Below, piece after piece: positions 19,474-27,279 of a DNA stretch of 64,000 bases (positions within the stretch are counted from its first letter, which is position 1; every line of letters begins with the position of its first letter). The notes under the pieces were generated by a model. The model searched no databases. It saw nothing but the letters and a program-made list of their open reading frames with translations, and had not been told where the DNA came from. The translations under genes and the position numbers were made by a program. The DNA comes from CAZAZQ01 sp964489705 (lineage in GTDB: Bacteria > Zixibacteria > MSB-5A5 > GN15 > FEB-12), in NCBI GenBank assembly GCA_964489705.1, contig CAZAZQ010000008.1, forward strand, positions 86,564 through 150,563, given 5' to 3'.

Positions 19474-20373
19474 ATGAAAAAAGGACTTGTTTTAATAATA
19501 CTTATTGCTCTCATGGTAGGAGTGCTCCTGTCGGGGTGCAGCAAGGATGAAGAAGCCAAAGTGATAAGCACGGTATGTCCCAAATTACTGGCAACCGCGA
19601 TGGTCAAGATACGTCCGTACTTGGACTTTGACATCGACTTGCAACCGCTTTCCTATCCAGTGACCCGGGTCGATTCGGTTATTTTTACCGACCGAAAGTG
19701 CGAGGGGGAGAGAAGCTACTGGTGGGTTTACGGCGACGAATTGTACGACTGGTTCGGCTACTCTGATAAGAGCGATTCCCTTCGGTATCACGCCGGTGAT
19801 ACCGTGGAAATGAAGATATACGTGAACGGCTCTGTCGTCACCACTCGTCTCCGAACCGTCGGTTACTATCAGGATACGGTTTTGTATATCGTTCCCCAAC
19901 CGAATGACACGGTCTCGTTCGGCCAAAACATCGCGATCGTGTGGAATAAGGTGGCTCGGGCGGAATGGTACGGAATAAAATTGTATTATTACTATGATTC
20001 CTCGGGAACGTGGAATTCTCGAAGAACCTACATCGCCACGAAAGATACGGCGTACACTATCCCCGGTCTCTCCACGGCTTTCGACGGTTACTATCGAATC
20101 TATATCGTCAGTGCTGTCGGTCCCTACCCGGCGACGGACGCGTTCAACATCTCCGGCGGCGGAATTACCGGTGCTTTCTTCAGCAGGAGCAAAACGGCAT
20201 ACGTTAGAGTCTATGTCAAGCCGGGAGGCGGCTCCTCGGTGGCGTCGTATCCCGAGGAAGAAGAACCTCTCGAAGCTTCGAGCGACGAGATATTGAAAGT
20301 GCTCATCGGAGCAAAAGAACCGCCCACGGGAAGTACGGTTGAAATTATCACGCCCGCGACGGCTATGAAGTAA
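19474..20373 (+). CDS. Lipoprotein, second of a tandem paralogous pair
   Basis: A 299-residue paralogue of the preceding gene with the same leader plan (MKKGLVLIILIALMVGVLLSGC), the same SKDEEAKVISTVCPKLLATA opening, the same TDRKCEGERSYWWVYGDE and KDTAYTIPGLSTAF blocks, and the same FNISG motif near the end. The two copies differ mostly in surface-type positions, which suggests an old duplication followed by divergence rather than a recent repeat. The pair ends at a strong terminator (20397-20427), so they form their own transcription unit within the phage-like region. Function unknown. Confidence 0.8.
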   Translation: MKKGLVLIILIALMVGVLLSGCSKDEEAKVISTVCPKLLATAMVKIRPYLDFDIDLQPLSYPVTRVDSVIFTDRKCEGERSYWWVYGDELYDWFGYSDKSDSLRYHAGDTVEMKIYVNGSVVTTRLRTVGYYQDTVLYIVPQPNDTVSFGQNIAIVWNKVARAEWYGIKLYYYYDSSGTWNSRRTYIATKDTAYTIPGLSTAFDGYYRIYIVSAVGPYPATDAFNISGGGITGAFFSRSKTAYVRVYVKPGGGSSVASYPEEEEPLEASSDEILKVLIGAKEPPTGSTVEIITPATAMK

Positions 20374-20396
20374 GCTCACCCCTCAGGGCAATAAAT

Positions 20397-20427
20397 AAAA
20401 GGCAGGTCTTGGCGACCTGCCTTTTTT
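20397..20427 (+). terminator. Rho-independent terminator after the lipoprotein pair
   Basis: Perfect 8-base stem GGCAGGTC / GACCTGCC with a five-base loop and a run of six T, 24 bases after the lipoprotein stop. The preceding AAAA also pairs with the T run. Confidence 0.9.
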
Positions 20428-20440
20428 GCTGCTAAGACTG

Positions 20441-20478
20441 AAACGCCTTCTAAGGGGAGGTGAACTTACAAGGCGTTT
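20441..20478 (-). terminator. Inverted repeat downstream of the PEP-CTERM gene
   Basis: AAACGCCTT at 20441-20449 and AAGGCGTTT at 20470-20478 form a 9-base stem with a 20-base loop, lying just past the end of the minus-strand gene at 20504. There is no long T run on either side, so it may be a 3'-end stabiliser rather than a true terminator. Confidence 0.45.
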
Positions 20479-20503
20479 CGAAAAGGGAGAGAGGGTTGGG
20501 ACG

Positions 20504-20836
20504 CTAAATGTTTTTCGCTTTTCTCTGGCGTATCAGCCGGAGCGCCCCGTAACCGGCGGCAAACAGCAATAACGTCGTCGGCTCCGGAACTTGGGGAGGG
20601 GTGGTCGGGTCATCGGGAGCAGCGGGGCGGTCATCAACCGGGTAATAATTTCTATCCAGATGATAATTGTACCAATCGGGCATGTTTGAACCGGAATAGC
20701 CGTGGCTCGACCCGGTCGCGGGAGGGATGCCTAATCCGTAGACACTATCAAAGGTGACGGTCAGAACGAGGAGGAAGAGAACAAGTCCGAGAACCCACTT
20801 AAGCCAGTGTTTCTTCTCTCTCTGGTAGATTGTCAT
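20504..20836 (-). CDS. Small PEP-CTERM sorting-signal protein
   Basis: A 110-residue protein with an N-terminal membrane segment (KKHWLKWVLGLVLFLLVLTVTFDSVYG, signal-peptide-like), a short low-complexity middle rich in Tyr, Asn, Asp and Pro, and a classical PEP-CTERM tail: VPEPTTLLLFAAGYGALRLI followed by basic RQRKAKNI. Such tails are recognised and cleaved by exosortase (EpsH/XrtA type), which usually acts with exopolysaccharide systems. No exosortase gene is in this window, so one is expected elsewhere in the genome. With only about 50 residues between leader and tail, the mature protein would be a very small surface peptide. It is on the minus strand, between the lipoprotein pair and the protease-like phage gene. 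Confidence 0.85.
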   Translation of the reverse strand: MTIYQREKKHWLKWVLGLVLFLLVLTVTFDSVYGLGIPPATGSSHGYSGSNMPDWYNYHLDRNYYPVDDRPAAPDDPTTPPQVPEPTTLLLFAAGYGALRLIRQRKAKNI

Positions 20837-21087
20837 TTCTTCACCTTTCTCAAAACAGTAAACTCAGCAAAATGTACACTTTCTTGAAAAGCAAGAGCCG
20901 TGCCTAAGCGGCAGGGAAAGAGCACGTCCACTTAAGATTGTGTCAGCCAATAGGTTGGGAAAAATCGACGTCCGCAAAACAGGCAAGAAAAAGCAATCAA
21001 AGGCGCAAATTTTTGCGCAAATAAACATGTCTTCCCGTGGTAAATGCCTTGCCGCTCTCCTGAGGGAAACTAAAGAGAGGAGGCAGC

Positions 21088-22578
21088 ATGAGCGCCAGTT
21101 TGGGCAGAATAACGGCACGGCTGATACAACCGGCAATTCTTCCGGAGACCGCCGAGCTTATTGAATTAATAAACAAAAACATCAATCCTCCCACCCCTCT
21201 TCGTGCCGAGGAGGTCTACATCGGAGTGATGCGCTTGGTTTCCGACGAAGTCAATAGCTTCGGCGGGCGCTTTCCCGCCGAAGAGCATGAGCGCCTTGCC
21301 CGTCTGCTGGTCGATTCCCCGGTGTTGGCGGCTCACCGCAAAGACACCCTTCCTGTGGCTCGTACCTTCCACGCCGAGGTGGAACAACACGACGGAAAAA
21401 GCTGGGTGAAGAGCTATTTTTATTGGCTGAAGAACTCCGACGAGGCGGAAACCCTCAAGCGGAACATCGACGGCGGCATCTACAAGGAATGCTCCATCGG
21501 CTTCACCTTCCGATTTCCGGAATGCTCTCTCTGCGGGCAGGACATCCGTACCTGTCCCCATGAACCGCTGCGGAAATATCCCGTCGGCACCGGCGGGGAA
21601 GAGAAAATCGCATACTTCAATTACCGGCAGATAGAGCGGGTTTTGGAAACATCGCTCGTCTACCGGGGCGCCAACCCGGACACGTCCATCCGGCGTATCC
21701 TTTCTTTTGCCCGCCACTTGTCTCCCGAGCCCATCCTGCAGACGCCGCCGGAAAACACTCTCCAGCCGGATGCGGAATATCTCGTCGTTCCCTACTACGA
21801 CGCCCTGCCGGTCATACTTACGTTCCACCGAGGGAGCGTCTCCCTTCGGCGAATGAACGGCGAATCACTGTCCTCCGATATAGGCAGCCGTTTTTCCGCT
21901 CCTCTTACCGCCATGCCGGTACATGCGTACGGACATCTGGTCGGTTACCGCGGGAAAGAGCGTTGCTCGCTGGCTCAACTGGAGCGCTATCTTGCCGGAG
22001 AAAGCAGCTCGGTCACCCGTTTGGAAGCGAAGCTCTTTCCTCCGTCGGGGATATTGGTGACAAAAGACACCCGTACGCCGCCGCCGTATCGGATGCGTCT
22101 CATCCGTCATCGCATCGTCGCGGGAAAATCCCTTCCTGCCGCAGCGCGGACTCTCGCTACCCGCCGGGGAGTCCGCTACTGGCGTCTCGGCAGCGACCCT
22201 CTTACCTCGCCGGGACATCGGTATATGCTTCCGTCTGAGCCTGTAGAGAGAAAGCCTCGCTACCGCTTGACATACCCTCCTCACAGCGCTCACGCCTTCC
22301 TCTCTTTCAACGACGGGGAAAGAGACATGACTCTCCTCATCCGGCAGTTCCACCTCCCCCGCCTGATGAAAGGGGGCAGGTTTATCGCAGATGTGGTTGA
22401 AAAGACTCCTTCCGGTGCTGCCCGTGGAGCGTTGAACGGTGTCGTTACCTCCTTTACCCGGCAGGATGAAGGGAGGATCCTGACCCTTACCGGCGCGTTA
22501 TCGGGGACATTTCATCTCCAGCCGGTCAAGCTCGACGACCGCACCCGGTATTTGTTTTACCGGCGGAAAGATGGATAA
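21088..22578 (+). CDS. Probable phage head-maturation protease-like protein with long C-terminal extension
   Basis: A 496-residue protein whose first 170 residues resemble tailed-phage maturation proteases: EEVYIGVMRLVSDEVNSFGGRFP, a segment with a candidate His (VARTFHAEVEQHDGKSWVKSYFYW), then GGIYKECSIGFTFRFPECSLCGQDIRTCPHEP, a serine-containing strand followed by a CxxC-x5-CxH knuckle that I have seen in such proteins. The remaining 320 residues are beta-rich and unassigned. Placement before the decoration and capsid genes supports a prohead protease role. No signal peptide. The catalytic residues are inferred only from position, and a structural protein is the alternative. Start supported by AGAGAGGAGG. 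Confidence 0.5.
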   Translation: MSASLGRITARLIQPAILPETAELIELINKNINPPTPLRAEEVYIGVMRLVSDEVNSFGGRFPAEEHERLARLLVDSPVLAAHRKDTLPVARTFHAEVEQHDGKSWVKSYFYWLKNSDEAETLKRNIDGGIYKECSIGFTFRFPECSLCGQDIRTCPHEPLRKYPVGTGGEEKIAYFNYRQIERVLETSLVYRGANPDTSIRRILSFARHLSPEPILQTPPENTLQPDAEYLVVPYYDALPVILTFHRGSVSLRRMNGESLSSDIGSRFSAPLTAMPVHAYGHLVGYRGKERCSLAQLERYLAGESSSVTRLEAKLFPPSGILVTKDTRTPPPYRMRLIRHRIVAGKSLPAAARTLATRRGVRYWRLGSDPLTSPGHRYMLPSEPVERKPRYRLTYPPHSAHAFLSFNDGERDMTLLIRQFHLPRLMKGGRFIADVVEKTPSGAARGALNGVVTSFTRQDEGRILTLTGALSGTFHLQPVKLDDRTRYLFYRRKDG

Positions 22579-22624
22579 CGATATGCCTCTGCCCGCCTTT
22601 TCGTGTCTGTCGGGTGCACTCGGG

Positions 22625-23332
22625 TCAATTCATATCGGTCAGGCTCAAGGTCCGGCGCAGCGCTCCGCCGCGAAGAGTGAGTTTCACCAAGCCGCGGTCG
22701 GGGGAATAGTATTCGGAGACCTGAACCAGGGGAATCGTGTCGCCCGACGCCACGAAGAGCTCGGTATCGAAGCGATAGGTGGCAAAAGAGCCGGCGGGAA
22801 GCAGAACCGTGACGGTGTCGACCAAGTGCTTTTCGAAAAAGAAACCGAAATAGGAATAGTAAAACAGATACGCGATATCCCCGTCGCCGTCGTTAAAGAA
22901 CGGTGTGAAGCCGCTCCACTCCGGTTGCGAGGACAACGAGCGCGGCATGACCACGACCGGTTCGGAAAAGTAAATCAAGGAATCGTTTCCGTCAATTTTG
23001 CGCCAGTAGCCGGTTTGGATGACCGCTTCGTCGGTCAACTTGAGATTGAGAATCGCCTGGCTGTCGCTGCGGACAATCCAGTCGTTCCCTCCTCCCGACA
23101 GAGTGATGGTCTTCACCGAAGTGGTGACCGTAACATGGTAGGCGGAGTCAATGGTGATGACCGAATCGACCTGCAGATAGCTCAGCGTCCGGTTGTCTTG
23201 CAACCCCAACAGCGCGGCGCCGTCAAGCTGTTCGAGAGGAGGGGTGAGCAGGGGGGTGTCCTCGCTGCAGCCGTGACCGAAGAACCCGGCAAACAACCCA
23301 ATGATGACTATGAGTGTTATTCTCGTCCCCAT
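22625..23332 (-). CDS. Lipoprotein of unknown function inside the phage cluster
   Basis: The start is taken at 23332 (MGTRITLIVIIGLFAGFFGHGC), a lipoprotein leader with the Cys at about residue 22. The mature part of about 210 residues is beta-rich with aromatic-Gly patterns (YLFYYSYFGFFFEK, LPAGSFATYRFDTEL). The PAGSFATYRF and YYSPDRGLVKL motifs are typical of FCB-type lipoproteins that I know only as hypothetical. It runs against the surrounding phage genes, convergent with the protease-like gene and divergent from the next small membrane gene. It is another non-phage-type gene within the cluster. Confidence 0.72.
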   Translation of the reverse strand: MGTRITLIVIIGLFAGFFGHGCSEDTPLLTPPLEQLDGAALLGLQDNRTLSYLQVDSVITIDSAYHVTVTTSVKTITLSGGGNDWIVRSDSQAILNLKLTDEAVIQTGYWRKIDGNDSLIYFSEPVVVMPRSLSSQPEWSGFTPFFNDGDGDIAYLFYYSYFGFFFEKHLVDTVTVLLPAGSFATYRFDTELFVASGDTIPLVQVSEYYSPDRGLVKLTLRGGALRRTLSLTDMN

Positions 23333-23394
23333 GTCTCCATGATAGGAAAAACAAAAACGGCAATTCAACAAAAAAATAAAAGAGGAATATCCCC

Positions 23395-23706
23395 ATGACC
23401 TCTCAACATGGAAACGGCGGTCTTCACCTCAGCGCTCCGGTGGTCAACCTGCTGACCCTTCTTTTGGGAATGGCGGCGGCGTATTTTTTGACCATCCAGT
23501 CGCTGAAGTTGGAGTTGGAAGCCAAAGCGGAGAGCGCCGTTGTGGAAGCGCTCGACAAAAAACTTGCCTCTTTTGAGGTGATTTTGAAAGAGGGCGTTAT
23601 CAGTAGAGAACAATTTTTTCAATTCTCGAAAGATATCGAAGCCCGTTTGACCAGAATTGAACAATACTTAAAAGACCAATCGAGGGAAGACCTTGGAAAA
23701 CCGTAA
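23395..23706 (+). CDS. Small membrane-anchored coiled-coil protein
   Basis: A 103-residue protein with one transmembrane helix near the N-terminus (VNLLTLLLGMAAAYFLTI) and a charged coiled-coil tail (LELEAKAESAVVEALDKKLASFEVI ... EARLTRIEQYLKDQ). It is of holin-accessory or spanin-like size but shows no specific motif. The stop overlaps the next start by 14 bases, so the two are translationally coupled. It lies in the plus-strand virion operon just before the scaffold-position gene. Function not recognised. Confidence 0.65.
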   Translation: MTSQHGNGGLHLSAPVVNLLTLLLGMAAAYFLTIQSLKLELEAKAESAVVEALDKKLASFEVILKEGVISREQFFQFSKDIEARLTRIEQYLKDQSREDLGKP

Positions 23707-24109
23707 CACTCATCATGCCTACCCGAAAGAGCTGGTCGAAGCTTTGACGGAGGACACTATGTCCCTGGTGGACTTCGACCGGCTGAAAGAATGGCTGAAA
23801 CACTCAGCCCGTTTGGCGGAAGAGGTCGAACATCTGCGCACCGAGATGACAGTCTTGCGGCAGGACTACCTCCAGCGTATCGGCGGTATGGTCAAAGCGA
23901 TTGCGGCAACGGAACGCCGCCCCGAATCGTGGGAAAGTGCTTTGGCATACCTGGAGGGGCTGCCCACCCTGTCGGCGGAGGAACTGATTGGCGCTTACCG
24001 GAAAGTGTCGGCACGTTTTCGCGATGCTTTCCCCGCCAGTTTCGGATTGCTCCGCGGGGACAGGCACCACGAGCGAAAGGCGCGGAAGGACCTCACCACC
24101 TTGACGTAA
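23693..24109 (+). CDS. Hypothetical coiled-coil protein in scaffold position
   Basis: A 138-residue helical protein with a TTG start preceded by GAGGGA, overlapping the upstream gene. Predicted coiled-coil over residues 25-60 (DFDRLKEWLKHSARLAEEVEHLRTEMTVLRQ) and a basic C-terminal tail (HHERKARKDL). It lies between the protease-like gene and the decoration/capsid genes, where tailed phages usually encode a scaffold. The acidic-coil then basic-tail arrangement fits a scaffold but is not proof. No family recognised. Confidence 0.55.
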   Translation: MENRNTHHAYPKELVEALTEDTMSLVDFDRLKEWLKHSARLAEEVEHLRTEMTVLRQDYLQRIGGMVKAIAATERRPESWESALAYLEGLPTLSAEELIGAYRKVSARFRDAFPASFGLLRGDRHHERKARKDLTTLT

Positions 24110-24283
24110 TTCCCGGGGGATTTTCATCCCGACCGAGCATGGACTTGGTCGCTTTCATCAAACGGTCGGATGGCGTCGTTTTACGCCCTCACGGACAAAA
24201 GAAAAGCGTTCCTTCGTTCGGAACCACGGGGAGCACCGCCATCGGCCGAAAAAACAGCGTCACCCATTTTCAAAGGAGACAAT

Positions 24284-24703
24284 ATGACGGTTCGAGATCA
24301 AAATCTTGAAGCCCTTGCCCCCTTGTTGGCAACGTTTGAAATCAGCCAGACCGGCGGCGTCGACGATTTGAAGGACGCCAACATCGGTGAGCCGGTACAA
24401 CTGACCGGCAACAACCAGGTCGGTCCCATCACCAACGGCGGACAACTCTTGGGGAAGCTGATTTCCCTGACCCTCACCGACAACGACGACGGCAAACGTT
24501 TGGCGACCGTCCAGGTTGGTGGGATTTGCCGTTTGGCAATCTCCGCCACCTACCCGCAAGTCGGCAACCGCGTGGTGGGCGGCACGGCCGGAACGGTCAA
24601 GCAAGCTCCCTCCGTCGCTTCGGATCCGGCTGGAGGGAACATCGCCCGCGGTACCGTCCTGGCTGTAAACGGTACCACCGATTGTGTCATTCTGCTCAAT
24701 TAG
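24284..24703 (+). CDS. Probable capsid decoration protein (DUF2190-like)
   Basis: The ATG at 24284 with AAAGGAGA upstream gives a 139-residue protein; the frame extends upstream without a ribosome site. It is Gly/Thr/Val-rich: NIGEPVQLTGNNQVGPITNGGQLLGKLISLTL, then RLATVQVGGICRLAISA and a final RGTVLAVNGTTDCVILLN. This resembles capsid cement/decoration proteins that trimerise on HK97-type capsids (gpD or DUF2190 type), which typically read as repeated G-x-V beta turns. It lies 12 bases before the major capsid gene, the usual place. Confidence 0.65.
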   Translation: MTVRDQNLEALAPLLATFEISQTGGVDDLKDANIGEPVQLTGNNQVGPITNGGQLLGKLISLTLTDNDDGKRLATVQVGGICRLAISATYPQVGNRVVGGTAGTVKQAPSVASDPAGGNIARGTVLAVNGTTDCVILLN

Positions 24704-24715
24704 AAAGGAACCCGT

Positions 24716-25816
24716 ATGGATTTCAATACGTTCTTACATTCCGCCGCTTTTGCCGGTTTGACGCGGCAGACGGACGACAAAATCTCCGGCTCACTCGACT
24801 TAAGTCGCACGGCGGCGATTGAAGTGAACAAAGAGCTTTACCTGGAAGCTGAGGCGCGCGGCTTGAGCCTTTCGGAGTTGCTCGAGCTGGACGAGTACGA
24901 TCCTTCCCCGCCCGACAGCCCTCTCGACGCTTTTGAGCGCCAGTTGGCGTTGGCGGGAATTCGTTTTGGCGGGAAATCCCCCACCACCGTGGAGCAATTC
25001 TTCCAGCAAGCACCGGCGTTGATGCCGGAGTTCATGTTGCGGGAAATCAAGAAAGGGATGGCGATGCGTCCGGAGCTCAACCGCTTGGTAGCAAACACCA
25101 CCACCGTCGCCAGCAACAGCTACACGCCCTTTTTCATCGACACTTCCGACGACACGAAGTTCTCCCTGCGCCCCATCGGTGACGGTGCCGACATCCCGCA
25201 ACTGCTGGTCACCGAACAGACCCATGCCGTCAAAGTCACCGACTACGGTCTGGCGTTGAAGACTAGTTACAAGGCGCTCCGGTATCGCACCACTTCGCAA
25301 TTCCGGGTGCTGCTGTGGTACATCGGCTTCAAAATCCAGACCGACAAAATCGGGATGCTGGTCGATACCATCATCAACGGTGACGGCAACGACAACGCCG
25401 CCTCCGTCGTCAACACCGCCGCCAGCGGAACGCTTACCTACGACGACTTGATAACCCTCTGGTCGCAGTTCAGCCCTTTCGAGATGAACACCATCATCTG
25501 CCATGTCAATCGGATGAAAGACATCCTTACCCTCGACGAATTCAAAGACCCGTTGGCAGGGTACCGTTTCCAACAAACCGGCGAGCTGTTCAATCCCTTG
25601 GGTGCTACCCTGGTGCGCTCCGACGAAGTCGACACCGACCTCATCATTGGGTTAGACCATCGCTTTGCGGTCGAAGAAGTCATCACCCAACCGTTGATGG
25701 TGGAATACGACAAAGTCATCGAGCAGCGCTTTGAAGAAGCGGTCATCTCGGAATCGGTCACCTATGCCAAGGTCATCAAGGACGCCTCGGTGGTGCTGGA
25801 TACCGTCTGGACGTAA
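24716..25816 (+). CDS. HK97-fold phage major capsid protein
   Basis: A 366-residue protein. An N-terminal region of about 90 residues (including an acidic LSELLELDEYDPSPPDSPLDAFERQ) could be the delta/scaffold part removed on maturation. The capsid core follows: AMRPELNRLVANTTTVASNSYTPFFI, RPIGDGADIPQLLVTEQTHAVKVTDYGLALKTSYKALRYRT, a hydrophobic spine helix and the P-domain QFSPFEMNTIICHVNRMKDILTLDEFKDP, ending in EEAVISESVTYAKVIKDASVVL. The order protease-like, decoration, capsid and the strong ribosome site GAAAGGAA agree. A hairpin follows the stop. Confidence 0.82.
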   Translation: MDFNTFLHSAAFAGLTRQTDDKISGSLDLSRTAAIEVNKELYLEAEARGLSLSELLELDEYDPSPPDSPLDAFERQLALAGIRFGGKSPTTVEQFFQQAPALMPEFMLREIKKGMAMRPELNRLVANTTTVASNSYTPFFIDTSDDTKFSLRPIGDGADIPQLLVTEQTHAVKVTDYGLALKTSYKALRYRTTSQFRVLLWYIGFKIQTDKIGMLVDTIINGDGNDNAASVVNTAASGTLTYDDLITLWSQFSPFEMNTIICHVNRMKDILTLDEFKDPLAGYRFQQTGELFNPLGATLVRSDEVDTDLIIGLDHRFAVEEVITQPLMVEYDKVIEQRFEEAVISESVTYAKVIKDASVVLDTVWT

Positions 25817-25823
25817 AGGAACC

Positions 25824-25849
25824 GAGGGGAGCTATACGCTCCCCTCTTT
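25824..25849 (+). terminator. Hairpin between the major capsid gene and the downstream virion genes
   Basis: Perfect 9-base stem GAGGGGAGC / GCTCCCCTC with loop TATAC followed by TTTC, 8 bases after the capsid stop and 15 bases before the next start. With so short a T run it would act as a partial terminator or mRNA stabiliser that raises capsid output relative to downstream genes. Confidence 0.7.
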
Positions 25850-25863
25850 CGAAGAGAGGAGAT

Positions 25864-27276
25864 ATGGAAAAGAAAATAACCGCAACAACCGGCAGCTTCG
25901 GTCTGGGACATCCTCCCGGCACCAAACTGTTCAAGGTTCCGTCGGGTGAGTACGCCGGACGCATGCTCGCTCTCATGCAGACCGCTGCCGCTGAGCTTGC
26001 GTATGCCTACGCCGACGCTCCGTACACCTCGTGGTCGTCACCGGTCACCATTGCCGCCGACAGCGCCGATCTCCCCTTCGACGGAGTCATGGACGGCGAC
26101 GGAAACGTCCACCTTGTCTACTCCGAGCAGACCACCGAATACCTCGTCAGCCGCAAGTTAACGTTTACCGGCGGAGTCTGGAACGTCGGTTCGAAAGTGA
26201 CCGTGTACAACGGCGGCATCTCCCGCTATCCGTCGCTGACGAGGGAAAGCGGCGGGACGTTGTGGGTGAGTTGGACTCGGGTCAACGGAAGTTTGCACTA
26301 CGTTCACGCCAAGTCGTCCACCGACGGCGGCACGACCTGGGGCGGCGGCGCTTCCGACAGCGGCGAGCAGCTCACCAGCGGCGGCTCATCGGCATATTCG
26401 AAAATCCTCATCCGACAAACCAATGTGTCGGTCGTATACACCAACGGCGGCTTGAATCTTTCGCACCGTTCCCGACCGCTTTCCGGTGGGAGTTGGACGG
26501 CGGAAGAAACCATCGTCGACAGCACCGGTTTGGATTTCCACTTCGATGCCGCCTGCGCTTCCAACGGCATACTTGGGGTTGTCTTCGATGACGGAGAGCT
26601 GAAATATCGGGAGCATGACGGCACCTCGTGGGGGTCGCTCGTCACTCTCGATGCCGACGGCGGCGATTCTCCCCAACTGCTTTTCAACGATAGCGTCCCG
26701 GCGGTCGTCTACCTCTCATCGTTGGCGTCGGAGCAAAACCTGTTCAAGTACACCACCCGCGAAAGCGGCAGTTTCTCCACCCCGGAGGAACTCGATTCCG
26801 CCGCCAAACAGTTCGACGCCGTTTTACTGTACCATGCCACCACGGCGACGTATGCCGACCTGACCACGGCTGCCGGAGACGCTTCCACCGCCGATGTTTA
26901 CCATCCCGACAGCAATGCTCTGGCACGCGACAGCCATGATGTCGTCTACCTTGGCATGGAACATCCTTTCCGTCATATCACGTGGCGCCTCTCCACCGCG
27001 GGAAGCGGCGGGACGGTGGTGTACAGCTATTGGGACGGCACCAACTGGCAGGCGTTCACTCCCGCCGGAGGGAATTACCACCTCGACGCTACCGAGAAGC
27101 AACTTCTCTTGTGGGAAGACGATGCTGCTCTCCCCAATGACTGGCAGAAGAAAACCATCGACGGTAAGACGCTTTTCTGGGTGAAGGTGGAAGTCGACAC
27201 CGCTTTCGGCACGGCGCCCGTCGGCAGCCGGATAACGGCTTGCACCAACCGAAAAGCCGTCAGCCTCAGGAGGTAA
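25864..27276 (+). CDS. Beta-propeller (BNR/sialidase-like) virion-associated protein
   Basis: A 470-residue protein without signal peptide. Residues 50-330 contain repeated blocks of sialidase-like beta-propeller type (DGNVHLVYSEQ, SGGTLWVSWTRV, SSTDGGTTWGGG which is an Asp-box SxDGGxTW, NGILGVVFDDG, DSVPAVVYLSS). The C-terminal 130 residues form a different beta domain (WRLSTAGSGGTVVYSYWDGTNWQAFTPAGG ... TLFWVKVEVDTAF), similar to baseplate or fibre proteins that use the GTxWxxFTP pattern. No catalytic sialidase residues are evident, so binding rather than cleavage is likely. It is in the virion operon, 48 bases after the capsid stop. Confidence 0.6.
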   Translation: MEKKITATTGSFGLGHPPGTKLFKVPSGEYAGRMLALMQTAAAELAYAYADAPYTSWSSPVTIAADSADLPFDGVMDGDGNVHLVYSEQTTEYLVSRKLTFTGGVWNVGSKVTVYNGGISRYPSLTRESGGTLWVSWTRVNGSLHYVHAKSSTDGGTTWGGGASDSGEQLTSGGSSAYSKILIRQTNVSVVYTNGGLNLSHRSRPLSGGSWTAEETIVDSTGLDFHFDAACASNGILGVVFDDGELKYREHDGTSWGSLVTLDADGGDSPQLLFNDSVPAVVYLSSLASEQNLFKYTTRESGSFSTPEELDSAAKQFDAVLLYHATTATYADLTTAAGDASTADVYHPDSNALARDSHDVVYLGMEHPFRHITWRLSTAGSGGTVVYSYWDGTNWQAFTPAGGNYHLDATEKQLLLWEDDAALPNDWQKKTIDGKTLFWVKVEVDTAFGTAPVGSRITACTNRKAVSLRR

Positions 27277-27279
27277 CGT

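Noticed and set aside
24170..24283. N-terminal extension of the decoration-like gene
   Set aside because: The frame is open, but the best ribosome site (AAAGGAGA) is directly before the ATG at 24284, and the extension has no conserved character.
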